A stretch of 64,000 bases of DNA from Clavaria fumosa (GCA_951802425.1 OX637804.1:248001-312000); one strand, 5' to 3'; counted from the stretch's first letter, positions 1 to 11,795 are shown. Notes: generated from the letters alone by a model not told the origin. Numbers and translations are program-made.

Positions 1-1032
1 GTTGGTCAAGTTCAATATCTTTCAATTGAACTGGACCTAGAAGCATATGTGTGCTCCCAACACTACAATGAGAAAAATATGTCAAATATATTGATTACAT
101 GAGGTTATTGATCTACCCTGATTTTGTCCCACCAGATACCCATGCAGCTTCGGATTCCTCAGGTCTTATGATATTGCCAATCATTAATGTTGAAATTTAG
201 CTTTCAAAACAAGCCACATACATAAGATATTGCCATGTGTCTCCTGGAAAGTTAGGCTTGACAGATTGAACAAACGCTTTGTATGTTTGTTGACTCCAGA
301 GACTTGATTCTTGGTCAAAAAGGAGAAATAGTTTTGGAAACAGTACCCGTCCTAGATCCTCTCAGACAGACATGGAGCAAGCTTTCAAAAGTACATACCT
401 TTAGTCTTGCCCCAAAACTGTGCTAATTGAGGTTTCAAAGGTCGAACCAGATTGACATGGAGGACCATGACCACATGACGCCCTTTCTTATCAGGGTGAC
501 TCATCTAATGTCATTAGTAACGCCTATCCTGCAGTTTGGGGAGACTCACTTTACAAGCTGATGAATCCCTTTCTAAGCGAACTTGTACTTGGGGAAACCC
601 CATGCCTGTCAAAGTCATTGCGGCCCTTTCACAACTCAGTGAGGAGATTGAATGGACAAGAACAAAAGTACTTACATGGCACCCTGGACTTGAAACGAGG
701 CAACCAAGGATTTGGGGTTGCTGGTGTTTCCACCCACATGGACAGCAGCACAAGGAAGGATGATTGGGGCAGACATGGTGGATATCGACAAAAGTGTATG
801 CGACAGTCACACTATGTGACATCTGTTATCACAGCATCAGCACAGCCACACTAACTTTATGAGTGGGTAATCTTTTGGAAAATACAGCGTTGTTCACAAC
901 CCCTGTGGACCAGCATGACTATCTGACATTGTCTGGTACCACAATTGTGAGCCATAGTTGTATCACAAATTTATGCAAAGATATTCAAGCAAAGGTTCTG
1001 CTGACGTTAGTCAGCTTTTCCTAGTTTCTGCA

Positions 1033-1172
1033 ATAATAGCAATACATTCTCCTCTTACCCAGAACACACATATTCAAAGAGCATTTGGATATTCTGATGC
1101 CAAGCTATGGTCACAGTGTGAGTCACACCCGTAATCCCGGGCATAGCCACAACAAGTCACAGTCACATCTCC
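1033..1172. repeat. dispersed repeat, copy 1
   Basis: AT-rich lead-in containing 'aatacattctcct' and 'cacatattcaaag', followed by a stretch rich in short palindromes ('tcacagtgtgagtcacaccc', 'cccgggca'). The same order of motifs recurs at about 1562-1692, 4367-4500 and in part at 4549-4610. It could be the end of a decayed element; no target duplication was found. Bases 1-1032 and 1173-1560 hold nothing else I can support. Confidence 0.5.
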
Positions 1173-1561
1173 CAACACACAATTCACATGAGCAAAGCTA
1201 TGTTATTTTGCATCAAAATGTGCCATTGCTTCACTTCAGAAGCAATATCATATATATATAATGCAGAGAAGGCTTCAGATCGAGAGGACTGGAGTTCACG
1301 CGAGAGACGTAGTGTATTCAGTAGTGTAATAAAGATCACAAGGATAGCACATACCTGGAGTTCATGCGAGAGACATGAAGCTCCAGATACGGCGGTATGA
1401 AAAATCCTCAGGGCCCTGAGGCCGCTGCGCTGGCAAGCACGTAACCAATAGGAGTTTAAACTAAACGTACTAGTCCTCTTTCAGATAGACCGTTAGCCGA
1501 ACCTTCGTCATCACTCTGGCTGTAAGATGTGACTGCTGTGGAATTTCGTACATTAAAAAAA

Positions 1562-1692
1562 TACACAAGGCTCACATATTCAAAGGACATTTTGCATATT
1601 GTTATGGAGAGTTACGGTCACAGTGTAACTGTCACACCCGGGGTCCCGGGCACAGCCTCAGCAAGTCACAGTCACAACGCGTGACAAGTGAC
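1562..1692. repeat. dispersed repeat, copy 2
   Basis: Second copy of the repeat seen at 1033. It contains 'cacagtgtaactgtcacacc' and then 'gggtcccgggcacagcc'. It lies directly upstream of the gene relic that begins at 1719, and copy 3 lies downstream of that relic (4367-4500), so the pair may flank one mobile unit. Confidence 0.5.
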
Positions 1693-1718
1693 TCACGTGA
1701 GCCAAGTTATTTTCTCAC

Positions 1719-3889
1719 GTGACACACCACTTCTTGCTTCCCAACAATGCCACTGCTTTATCAGTTAGGCTAGCAAAGAAAATGACAAGGTGGACGACCC
1801 CAGAGTATACCAAAATACTCACAGAAAGTCTTGTAGCCTACAGACAGGCAAACTCAAAAGACCACCTCGAAATTGTCAAGCAAATCAAAGCGAAAATCAA
1901 GGATTCAGCTGAGCAGGACAACAAATGTGTCCCAGAGGATCTTAGCACTGTAACTTATGCATTTTATCTGTCTCCTGAGTTGATTTGATGTTTGTCTGTT
2001 CATAGAAAATTCGCAATTGGCTCCACAATAACCGCAGGGCTGTCAGTGGAGGGGAGGAGTCTTCTGGTTCAGAAGATGATGGCAACCAAGGCCTTCAGTT
2101 CAGCAAACGACAGAGGTGGACCCTCCAGCGTGTTGTGGAGCAGTGCAAGAAGGGGATCATCAATGCCAGGGCCCAGGAGTTGTCAAATGCTGAGAGGGGA
2201 TCAGTCCAGTTCCTCAGCTCATATCGTCGTGCTAGGACTGAGATTTGTCAAGAGCTAACACAAGAGGAGCATCAGAAATACATGGGGTTGGTAGAGAAAT
2301 GGAATAGGGAGCCTGTCCCAGTTCCTGTGCAGAGAGAGTGAGTATTTTAATTTACCTTTCTCAACCAGTAGAATGGCTGAAATGTTGCTTGGAGATTGGC
2401 TTCTCGCAAATTTATGCATGAGGCCCTGAAGTTTGCCCGTTTTGCAAAGAAGCAGATGGGTGTTGAATTATTTATGTTGACTGGCTGGCAAGATGAGAAA
2501 GGGAATATAAAGAAGGCAAAGTGAGTCTCAATTGCATGCCCACTGGTCCATCAGATTAATTCTCTGTATACATGCTCCAGGATTCAGACCCCTGGACCTG
2601 TGACTAGTGGGTTCAAGGTACAATTTCACAAAGTTGGTTGTGAGGTGTGGGAGGAGTGGGATAAATATTTGGCTGAGACATGGAATGGTGAGAAAATGAT
2701 GTGAAGCCAAGGTTGGGGAAGTACTGACAGGATTTCAGATGAGTTACAAAGGAAGCCTTTTGTTGATGAAGAGGAGATGCTATCAAGGAAAGGAAGAGAT
2801 ATTAGTGTGCCATGGGATTTGCTAACAGATCATGAGGGATGGCCCATTCTTCCTTTGGAACTCAACCTACCACTCGCACAACTCAAAGAAATTTTGCGGT
2901 CATTTTTTACTATCACTTATCGTGAGTCTGTCTTGCTCAATAGTCCAAGTCTGACAAGTTACTTCCAACATGTAGGCAATACAACAAAAAACAAGAAGGT
3001 TGCTGTCCCTTGGCAACTGATAGCTGATGCTCCACACAAGTTTATTCCTCATGAATACCTTCCAGAGGGAATGCAAATTTGCGAGCCTTCAAAAATGCAA
3101 TATGTCGATGTCAGAAGGCTCTGTGATTTCCTGCATCACCAACAGACTTTGGGCCAGAAAATATTACGGTTTCAATATGTTCTCCCACAGCACCAGAGAG
3201 GGAAGCCATCAAGGCATCTAGTCAACTATCACCAGCAACCTGAACAAGAGCCATCATTGTCATCTGACAAAGAGGTGAAGAGGCTCTCCCTCAAGAAGGG
3301 GAAAGAACGAGAGGTCCAGCCTGTCCATATCAGTACTGAGTGAGTGTTCTCATATCATCATTATCATCATCATCATCATCATCAATGCACATTTGAAATG
3401 CACATAGTGAAGACATTGGCTCAGATGAGTCAGACAGTGATTCGGGGTGCATCTATGATGGGGATAATGATGATAGGGTTGAGGCTTCTGTTCCCCCTGA
3501 TAGTGATGCAGAAGAATCCTGTCTGAGCAAGCAGGTGGATATGCGAAGGGGTGATGGTATTGAGGGGAATGGGTTAGAAGGTGACCATGACAGGCAACAT
3601 CCAGGTGAGAATTTTCCAGTCCAGCATAAATACAATACAGATAATGGAATTTTGGACAGGAGAACAAGGGATGTGGGATGATGTGGGTGTGCATAGAGAT
3701 GTTCATGGCCTTGTTGCTCATATGGCAGTTCAGATCCACAAGGAGGCAGGGCCCAGCCTGCCCAAGAGGAAAAGGGTATACCATGATGAAGAGGAGGAGG
3801 AGAGGTCTAAGCAATATAGGACCAGGGCTAGAGAGAGGGCTTCCATGGATGCCAAGAAGCGGGTACTGCGACCAAGGGTGAAGCACTGA
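1719..3889 (+). pseudogene. spliced hypothetical gene of unknown family, decayed
   Basis: A multi-exon reading frame can be followed: exon 1 from 1719 (or the inner Met at 1782) to 1949; intron 1950-2005; exon 2 2006-2338 (contains KIRNWLHNNRRAVSG); a short exon ending at 2520; intron 2521-2580; exon 2581-3339; intron 3340-3407, which contains an (ATC)n run; then Ser/Asp-rich exons ending in a basic tail and a stop at 3889. The 2581-3339 exon has one in-frame TGA near 2702 (after GEKMM), where CGA is a likely ancestor. The order basic N-terminal domain, W-rich middle (GWPILPLELNLPL), acidic stretch and basic tail resembles lineage-specific basidiomycete proteins found near repeats. I do not know its function. 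Flanking repeat copies at 1562 and 4367 suggest it is a mobile-element passenger. Confidence 0.5.
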
Positions 3890-5189
3890 AAATCATCCTT
3901 GACACTGGTGACAGTCATTTGTAGTGCATATCAATCTGCATGATTTCTCACTAGGTCCTAATAATTCTTTGCAATCTGTCCTTTTGTGGTGCCTATAGTT
4001 TGGCCCTTTCTAAGGAATTTCAGATAATGATCCACTTCCTGAATCAGTCAGCTTTGCATTACATCATTGAAGAACCTGTGCCTATCAGAAAGCATATTTG
4101 AGTCTTGTTATTAGATGCATCATGCTGTTAAGAAGATTCATACCTTTATAAGCAATATCTGATAATAATATCCTCCTTCATTATTCCCACTAGATTGTTG
4201 AAGGTGGAGTGTGCCCCATTGAACCACATATGTGGGTCCTTTTATAATGGTTTGTCTCTTTATAAGGAATATCAGATTATATACTGCTTTGCATCACTTC
4301 CTCAATTTAATTCTAGACCACAATGGATCATTTTTATGTACAAAGGCTCATCCTGAACAATTCTAATACATTCTCCTCTTCTTTAGAACACATATTCAAA
4401 GTGGATTTGAATACTCTTATGCAGAGTTGGTCACAGTGTGACTGTCACACCCGGGATTCCGGGCACAGCCACAGAATGATATAATCACAAGGTGTGATAA
4501 CAGACTCACATGCACAACTTCTACATTGCAAGAATATTTGAACAATAACAATACATTCTCCTTTAGAACACGTATTCAAAGTGGATTTGAATACTCTTCA
4601 GAAAGGATATTAAGGCCCATCCTTTTCCAAAGAATATCCTGACTCAGTTGACAACCACATTTCACTCTAGTTTATAATGGCTCCATTGCATATTCAATTG
4701 GTACATTTGCTTCTACCCTTTGAAGACCTATTGGAAGGCATATTTGTTTTCATCTCACCCAACTATGTTAAGTTGTCATGGAGGAGTCTCAGATGATAAG
4801 GAGTCTCAAATGATGCAGATGACCTTGTAATTTACATGTCTATCAAATAGCACATCTGATCTTTGCTTCCTAATCTTGTGCATATGCTTTATCCCCAGCT
4901 TTTTGATCTAATTTGTCATGTAAGTGAGAGAAATGTTTGAATAGGGTGCTTCAGACCCTCTACACTGGTTCCTAAAATGGGTGTCGGCCAGCCCTTTTGA
5001 AAGGGTATCATCATTACCATGGGATCCCTGTATGCCTGGCAGGATTTTGGTATATCAAGTTGATCGGCCAAGCCCATAAAGCTATATCTCGGCCAACGAT
5101 CGGCTGGGCCCATAAAAAGGGCATCAGTCAAAATCGGCTAGGCCTTTTGGATAGGGGGTGGGTGTGCTGAAGGGGGTGTCTGCATACAA
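3890..5189. repeat. intergenic AT-rich region with repeat copies 3 and 4
   Basis: No coding capacity recognised. Bases 4367-4500 repeat the motif order of 1033-1172, including 'gtgactgtcacacccgggat'. Bases 4549-4610 repeat only the 'aatacattctcc ... gtattcaaagtggatttgaa' part. Bases 4975-5160 hold several copies of 'cggcca / cggctgggcc' with 'cccataaa', a short degenerate tandem repeat. Confidence 0.4.
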
Positions 5190-5603
5190 GTGGAAAATGG
5201 TCACTGTGGCTCAGCTGTATTTCCTTTCACATTGCCAGCCATCACCAATCTTGCCCAGGAGCCAGTTCCTGTCTCCCCGATGATCTGCATTGTCTTCCAC
5301 AACCCAAAGCTTGTTGTATCGACTCCCTTCAACTGTGATGTTTTGCTTGAGCTGTCATGCCAGGAGGATCTCTCCAAAGACATACTGCATGCCTGTTATT
5401 TGCAACTCAAGCATGACTCTCAAGATTTCCACATCACTCATTTCATGCATGGGAATTTATCCCATCTACAGCAGGATTGTCATGGAAAGAATGATGAATT
5501 TGATTATATAAACAGGACAAACAATGACAAAGGCAATATGACTAAGGACAACTGTGATGCTAGAAGCAAAGAAGACCAAAGTACCAATGGCAATCAAGAG
5601 TGA
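5190..5603 (+). CDS. hypothetical ORF, 137 codons
   Basis: An open frame from ATG to TGA with no domain I recognise; the C-terminal third is Asn/Asp/Lys-rich. There is no visible intron, promoter or homologous neighbour. It may be a chance ORF in repeat DNA. Confidence 0.15.
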   Translation: MENGHCGSAVFPFTLPAITNLAQEPVPVSPMICIVFHNPKLVVSTPFNCDVLLELSCQEDLSKDILHACYLQLKHDSQDFHITHFMHGNLSHLQQDCHGKNDEFDYINRTNNDKGNMTKDNCDARSKEDQSTNGNQE

Positions 5604-6769
5604 GGAGATGCTCCTCACTGTTGATGGCCATTGGTGGATTGGTTTATGGAATTGAAGCACCTAAGTAATACAAGAACCAATCCAGAACCAGAAACTATGT
5701 ATTATGTCAAATGGAAGCTTCAATGTTTGGGCCACTAGACCCAGAGCCCCTCCTCCACTGAATGGGAAGGAGACTCCCCAACCTGAACGAACTCTCCTTC
5801 AATGTCTGGCAAAGCCACTGTAGCCAGCGCAGGGGCTGACGGAGGAGATGAGGGTGGAGGGGTGGTGTTCCATCCTGAATAAGAAGTGGGGGATGCCCAC
5901 TGGGTAGGAGGAACGGAGTCCCACTCTGCGAAAAGAGATCAGTGAATGAATGGGATGAGAAATGGAAGAAAAGACTATACTGTGGGGGTCCTCGAGAAGG
6001 TCACAGATAAGGTTGCTGGGGCAGACGACTTGAGGACATGCTGACGCAAAATGGCCAGGATGTCTGCAAGCATAGCATCGTCAAGCAACAGTAAGGATGA
6101 GGAGGTTGTTGGCTCCCCTCTGAATTGCCCAATGAAAGGCGGCACAAGAGAGTACGAGGGGGGCAACTTGTTGGAAGACATGGGAACTGGGGAGGAAGTT
6201 GAGTTTGTGAGGGCCCCAGCACATTGCAGTAAGAGGAGGAAGCAGTACAGACCCTCCTTATATACTGCAAAGGATGGATAAGAGCCAAGAGATAAGTTGA
6301 GCGGCAAGGGAAGAGCCGTCACACAGGAGCACATGGCAACTAAAGAGAGCATGTGGAGATAAGCTGCTCCATGTGATGGACTGTGGAGTAGCATGTGAGT
6401 CGATAAGCGAAAGGCGATGACGTCCAAAAGGGGCAACGGGAGAGTGCAGAAGACCGCATTGAAGAGCAGTATCAGGCAGCCGCGGACTGTGCGAGCCTGC
6501 GGAAGTGCTGTGGGAGGCAGCTGCAGACTGAGCAGGCCTGCAGAAAGAGGTGCCACAGTGGATGGATAGCATCCTTGGGCTGCAGACGAGGAGCTGTGCC
6601 ACAGGAACCTGCAGCACCCCTTTAGGTATATAAGGGGTGCAGTGACATGGGAAGCCCCTTAGCATTGTTCACTTGTCCCTATCACCTTATCATACTTTGG
6701 TGAATCACACTGGCCTCTCCTACTGCTGATGAGAGGTACCCTATCTCCTCCTGGCCTGAAGTAGCAATA
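5604..6769. other. region without recognised gene
   Basis: Purine-rich sequence on both sides of a moderately GC-rich block (5975-6660). Overlapping frames exist on both strands (for example 6556-5975 minus), but none shows a domain or plausible splice structure. I see nothing supportable. Confidence 0.3.
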
Positions 6770-7377
6770 ATGCCAACCTCCAGATGGCTCCACCCATCGC
6801 TGAATCAGCGACAAACTCAAATCACACAGCTCACACACCACCTGACTGAGTTTAATCATTCCATTTGTGTCAACATCCTTGGACACAACCACCCGAACCA
6901 TGTAGTGCTTGAGCACGCATTTGCTCATGGAATAGCCAATTTCAGACAACGAGTCATCAAAGCCAATGACTCTGAGTACAGAGCCAGAGCCACCCTAATT
7001 CGCTCTTTTCTAGGCCCCAGAAGGCCCAGTGACAGAATACTTTCCCAATTCAACCCCGTTGATCAGACAGCTTTTGATCCTCTCATTCCAGCACTTGGGA
7101 CCAACATAGTCCCGGCACCCGATCACCTGATGGAAAGCACCTCCGAACATTCGGTCCTGCTTCCCCTAACAAGGATATAAATCAGGAAATGAGATCTGCA
7201 TTGAGATGGAAGGAGCTATGGAAGAAGGTCAGGCAGGCTGATGTCAAATACGATGCTGGAATGGATTTTGTTCATTTGCAGTGGATAGCCCACACAGTCA
7301 AGCACCTTCAGGATGAACTCTATCTACTGAGCACCACTTGTAGATGCCAGGACTATGTAGCATTCATCCAAGAGTAA
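6770..7377 (+). pseudogene. hypothetical ORF pair, possibly one broken gene
   Basis: Two consecutive plus-strand frames (6770-7180 and 7189-7377) together encode a hydrophilic, helical-looking protein. The first has a His/Asn-rich start and the segment FRQRVIKANDSEYRARATL; the second has WKELWKKVRQADVKYDAG and ends at a TAA in 7375-7377. The frame changes near 7180. I do not recognise the family. The duplicated 2.78-kb segment starts about 150 bp downstream. Confidence 0.25.
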
Positions 7378-8259
7378 TGAGTGGGTGATACATGATACAT
7401 GATGGCAGCAGAGGAACAACGACAAGCAGGCATGTATAATAGTGTGTACAAGTGATACATGTGTGATGCACGAATGGTGACAATGGTGACAATGGCAGCA
7501 ATGGCTGGGATGAGCAATGCACAATTGCAGTAGTGGGAATGGTGGCAACAGGTGATGGGTGATGCACAGCAGCAGGGAATGGCAGTGATGGGTGATGCAT
7601 GATGGGTACAGAATAGCAACAATGAGTGGGGTGATGGGGTGACAGTGACAAGCAGGGTGATGCAAGATGGGCATGGAATGGTGATGATGACCAGGCATCC
7701 AATGCAGGGTGGGCAGGGTGAGGTTGATCATCAATGGGCTATCATTGACAGGAGTAATCATGCCTGTGCTGTTTCAAACATGCATGACTCAGAAAGTGAA
7801 TAATTTGCTGGGCTTAATTCTTGTTATTGCCATATTCAACATTCCCCCATGTCATGCCCACTGCTGTTGTAGAACTTGAATGTCGACATTTCAGGAAGCA
7901 AACACAGCTCTGCATATTACTTCCTTTCTTGAACACCTTGACTTGGACTATTTCTTGCACCTGTATATATGCATGCTGCGAAATGGCGGCAAAAAAGGAG
8001 CTCTGCAAGTGTATCAAGGGGTGCACAACTGGCAGGCAATGAATGTCTGGAGAAACCTTCAGAAATTGGTGTGACAAGTGGAAAGTTGTGCCACATCCCC
8101 TTCTCATTTCCCTGAGCCCAGTATGTTGTGTGTAACTGATGCCCTTGTTTGATGCTCTGATGAACAAGCCATCAGGAAAGTTCAAAGTTTCTATGCAAAA
8201 TGAAATCTGAATTTGCAGTACATGCAAGGCATACTGCAGCAAGGCATTGCATCTTTACC

Positions 8260-8526
8260 AACCTGACATACCTAACAACTGTGCATCAAAGGCACCCATA
8301 TTCAGGAGAACTTATGTTCACCACCTTCTCTGGCTCCCACCAGAATGCAATCAAGAGGGGCTTTGAACATCAAAAAAAGCGCCATGCTGCCACTGCCGCA
8401 AAGGGCAAACATCAGATTTGGGAGATGTGTCATCTGCCCATCAACCCACTGGACATTGGGCATACTCATGAGGCTGTTATCCATGTCAACTCGAAATCTG
8501 GCAAGGGTGGTATTGCTTACCTTCTG
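8260..8526 (+). pseudogene. 2-isopropylmalate synthase (LEU4-like) fragment
   Basis: About 89 codons read as the middle of fungal 2-isopropylmalate synthase, the first committed enzyme of leucine synthesis. The visible blocks in family order are [40 protein letters not shown], and [19 protein letters not shown]. In the real enzyme these run from the end of the catalytic domain into the linker before the regulatory domain. The HXH metal-binding part and the regulatory domain are absent, and the frame diverges into unrelated sequence on both sides, so this is a captured fragment and not a gene. Several substitutions (for example HTHEAV where RDYEAV is usual) indicate relaxed selection. The same fragment is present in duplication copy 2. 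Confidence 0.8.
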
Positions 8527-8887
8527 ATTGTTTTTGCCCACATGATCATCTTTGCCCACCCCTTCATCCATTACAAACTGCATGACTGGTTTGAACAGAC
8601 CCACTGATTCATGGGATGGACTCCACTGTGTCTTTTATGGGCTCAGGTACATGCAATGCCTGTGCCTTGCCCCCTGCCATTGGCATCTATCTCTGATCCA
8701 GGGAAGACCACATTCTTGTTCATTGTCTCCAACTCAGGTGACTGGACATGCAGGATTATCACTGCATTTCTGGCTGCACAACAAGGTAGAACAAGCAGGA
8801 TGAGCCATCACATCACCCAGCCAGAGGGAGAAGGAGAACATAGGATTGGGACTAGAGAGGCTTAACACAATGCATATGAAGTTGGGC

Positions 8888-9561
8888 TTAGACAATGGGG
8901 ATGAGGGTCACTGGAGTTTTCAGAAGATGGAGACAAGAAGCAGGTTTGGTATCAATAAAGCATTGTTCAGCACCAGGGTCTAATAGCACTCTAGAAGGAG
9001 AAGAAATAGAAGGAGAGGAAAACAGAGAGAGAGAGAGAACAATGGAAAGAAAGGGTATTGGGTATAGTTTTAGCATGATCAGAGTCAGAGCAGCCAGAGA
9101 GTCATGCTGTGCTCCATAAGCTGCTTAATTGTCTTTTGATGCAGAGTCATCTCCATCAGAGGTGCTTGTGCAGCATTGGTGTTAGCCTGCAAGGTCCACT
9201 CATGGCACTTATTGGATTTGTGGCCTGCCATACCACAGAAAAGACAATGATTGTTGTCAAAATGCTATTGGTATTCCTCTGGAGTCAGTTTTCCATCCTG
9301 ACCCAGATGAGACTTTTTGGCATCACTGGAGCTACTGGAGTTCCTGGAGCCCTCAGCACACTTGGGGCCACAGTTCCTGGAGTTTGAACCAGAGTGCACT
9401 GGATGCTTATCCAATGGTTTATCAGACTTTGTGTTAGTGCTGGGATGGTTGGAGGACTTGGAGTTATCTGAAGTCTCCTTTGGGTTGTTGTTGGGCATCA
9501 GAGCTTTACCAGAGTCCTGAGAGATCTTCTGCTGCCATGCCCAATAACAACTATCAATCAC
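8888..9561 (-). pseudogene. Ty3/gypsy gag-protease relic
   Basis: On the minus strand a gag C-terminus (Ser/Asn-rich, ending in KLTPEEYQ) is followed by a CCHC zinc knuckle, CLFCGMAGHKSNKC (about 9208-9255), and then a protease start VLLDPGAEQCFID in which the catalytic DSG/DTG is changed to DPG. An in-frame TAG lies between EEYQ and the knuckle. The region near 9088 also shows an 8-bp difference from copy 2. No reverse transcriptase follows, so this is a small broken piece of an element. Confidence 0.65.
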
Positions 9562-10267
9562 ACTGGCCTGTTCACAGAGTCTGTGGAGGTAAGGGGCATG
9601 CTGGAGACAATGAGGAGGGAAGGAGAAGGTAAGTTGCTATTTCACTTTGCAACATTGTAAACTGATCTTCATGCTTGTCTAGACCAAGAGAGGAAATTAG
9701 AGGAGGTTGAGTGTAGATTGGAGGAGGCAGAGGAATCAGAAAAGAGTCAGTTCCATAGTCATGGTAGTGGAATGAACTAATTTGTGTTTTTATAGATTCA
9801 TTCATGATGATAGAGGAGATGGCCAAGGATTTGGTGACAACAAGGGAAGCATTGGTGGAAGTGAGGGAATGGGAATGAGGTAAGTTGTTGCAAGTTCATG
9901 TTCTTGGTGATGAATTGAAGATTTGTTTTTAGAGTTGTGCATCAGGTGTGCAGCTACCATTGGCAAACTCCATGATATCTGCTTTTGAGGACAATGAGGC
10001 CTGTAGGGAGTCTTTTTTGCATATGAAGACCTCTTACAAATGTTGATACAAGGAATCTCATTGTCACAGCTGACCAAATGGGTGGAGCAGGAGCAGCATT
10101 GTTTGCAGAGGGAGTTGTTGGAGTTCCCAAGGGTGGATCAGTATAAGGTCATGCTAAAGGATCCAGAGGAGGTGGAGGAGGAAAAAGAAGAAGAAGGGAA
10201 GGTCACAAGTGCTGTAAGTAGAGCAGAAGGGTTGCAAGAAGAAAAGGAAAAAGCTTGCAACCAGTAG
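9543..10267 (+). pseudogene. spliced coiled-coil protein gene relic
   Basis: Plus-strand exons separated by GT..AG introns can be followed: an exon ending at 9628 (VRGMLETMRREGEG), intron 9629-9682, exon 9683-9763 (ERKLEEVECRLEEAEESEK), a probable short intron 9764-9795, an exon with MIEEMAKDLVTTREALVEV, an intron starting about 9878, then an exon containing FEDNEACRESFLHMKTSY and a final part with LTKWVEQEQHCLQRELLEF and an acidic end. Heptad-like Leu/Glu spacing indicates a coiled coil. The 5' part is missing and at least one frame break is needed near 10040. Function unknown; the second copy lies at 45192-45916. Confidence 0.45.
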
Positions 10268-10379
10268 ATAGCATTTTTTGTTGTTGTTGTATTTTTATTG
10301 CATATATATGATTGTGAATCCAAAGTGTGAAAGTGAAATGAAGATGAAAATAAGGCAAGGAAAAAGTTGTTGAGTTGTG

Positions 10380-10860
10380 CAAGGCTTGTACAGGTATGCT
10401 GTATGGAAATCCTCAAGGAGTTCCTTTGAGCCAGAAAGTGATTCTATGGGTTCCCAGGTGTTGTCCTCAGGTCCATAACCTTCCCAAAATATGAGGTAAA
10501 GCACTTTCCTACCCCTCTGTCAAGAATCCAATATATTGGCAACTTCATAGAATTGTATGCCATCAACCTTGATAGGGGGCAGGGGTTGTTGTTGTCACTG
10601 GGGGAAGGCATCCTTGTGGACCTTCTTGAGTAATGAGACATGGAAAACATTGTGGATTCCTCACATCAATTTTGGGAGCTGGAGGTGATATGCATGAGTC
10701 AAAACTTTGGTGAGTATGGGGAAGAGTCCAGCTTGTTTCAAGTCCAATTTTTTTATCAGCCTTTTCATCTTCACATTCTGCAAATCTAACCATACCTTCC
10801 TTCCTTCCTTCCAGTCCAGTGTATCCTCTTGTCATGACCCATCCCAATTGCTTCACTCAA
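10380..10860 (-). pseudogene. chromovirus integrase tail and chromodomain relic
   Basis: Minus-strand frames give the end of a Ty3/gypsy integrase and its chromodomain. Pieces in order are LPKLM, IHNVFHVSLLKKVHKDAFP, VDGIQFYEVANILDS and YLIFWEGYGPEDNTWEPIES. The chromodomain core YLIFWEGY..NTWEP is typical of chromoviruses, where it guides integration to heterochromatin. Stops and frame changes show it is dead. It lies just right of duplication copy 1 but belongs to a separate relic. Confidence 0.7.
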
Positions 10861-11188
10861 CACACCTAACCTACTCCAATAAACACTTTAACACACCTTC
10901 ACAACCTTTATGACCAACCATATCACCTCTGAAATACTTGTGAACATGTATTCAACACTCTCCATATCAACTATGACCATCTACATACTTGCAAGGCTCA
11001 CACTTACCACACCCATGAATCCACACTCACCTAAACTGATTACATGCATCTCCACAAAGTGAGTGCACCAATACCCCTCAACTACATTCAACTCAACATG
11101 TGATCATCACCAATGTGTTACTCATGTGAACCCAAACTCATGACTCAATATGTGACTGTCACCAACATTATCAGCATTATTCTCATTT
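10861..11188. other. intergenic, no recognised feature
   Basis: C/A-rich sequence with many 'ctcatg / ctcacat' words and no coding frame. Confidence 0.4.
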
Positions 11189-11675
11189 AGTGTTGCCACA
11201 GCTATGACTAATAGCTGACTAATAGTCATAGCCATAGCTGATTGTAGCTGTAGCCTAGCTGGTAGGCAGCTATGTTTGCAGCTATGGAAATTTCTATAGC
11301 TGATAGCTGTGGCTAAGAGCTGTAAAATTTACAGGATTTGTCATGTAATTTCTAACCAAATTTGTGCTGCAGAAACAGTTGGGAAATGGAGAGCAAGGTC
11401 CTGCCAATGGATATCAGCAGTGGCAGGTTCTGGGTTTGAGGTGATGATGTGACTGCTGATCTTGCACCCTAGCTATACCTCTTGAATAGCACATTTACTA
11501 TGTACAAAGTGGCTATAGTCAACTAGTCTGGCTTTTAGCCAGCTATAGCTGGTCCATGGCTAAGTTGCAGCCATAGTCAGCTATAGTCACTAGCTGTGAC
11601 TACAACTACAGCTAAGTGAAATGAGTACCAGCTATACCAGCTGTGAGCTGCAGCTATCCTAGCTGGCTCATGACT
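11189..11675. mobile_element. 487-bp non-autonomous TIR element, AGTGTTGCC family
   Basis: Begins AGTGTTGCCACAGCTATGAC and is filled with AGCT-rich, largely self-complementary sequence at both ends (repeats of 'tagctatagctgg') around a unique centre (about 11340-11480). It is flanked by 'attctcattt' (11179-11188) and 'actctcatta' (11676-11685), an 8 of 10 match that looks like an aged target duplication. The left end matches the first bases of the element at 14286, which has a perfect 10-bp duplication. TIR and target-site length fit a hAT- or Mutator-like DNA transposon relative. The right end has decayed (GGCTCATGACT for GGCAACACT). Confidence 0.6.
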
Positions 11676-11712
11676 ACTCTCATTACCCTCATCCACAGGC
11701 TCCCCTCTTTGC

Positions 11713-11795
11713 CTGCAGTAGTGTATAGCTACATTATCTATGATCTGAGGATCCCCCCATAGTTATAGCTATGTATATAATTATTTACTAGGTCA
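11713..11795. repeat. 80-bp dispersed repeat (also at 25800)
   Basis: Shares 'atctatgatctgaggatccc' and then 'ccatagttatagctatgtat' with 25800-25882, where it abuts a truncated Tc1-type transposase. It is probably the end of another short element. The stretch 11796-12440 holds no recognisable gene. Confidence 0.55.

Larger units (their letters stand above)
7526..10312. repeat. 2.78-kb duplicated segment, copy 1
   Basis: Nearly identical to 43182-45961 in the same orientation. The offset is 35,656 bp up to about 9088 and 35,649 bp after it, because copy 2 lacks 8 bp near 9088 and gains 1 bp near 9167. Similarity begins at 'gcagtagtgggaatggtg' and stops after 'gcatatatatgat'. The segment is a mosaic: a LEU4-like exon fragment, a gypsy gag-protease relic on the minus strand and a spliced coiled-coil gene relic on the plus strand. 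The few differences seen are scattered substitutions, so the duplication is younger than most of the relics inside it. Confidence 0.95.

Noticed and set aside
3350..3886. Minus-strand 178-codon frame
   Set aside because: It is the shadow of the plus-strand Ser/Asp-rich exons and includes the ATC microsatellite as poly-Met.
7526..10312. A Helitron carrying the LEU4-like fragment
   Set aside because: I found no 5' TC / 3' CTRR ends with a terminal hairpin and no A-T insertion site at the borders; kept only as a possibility to check.
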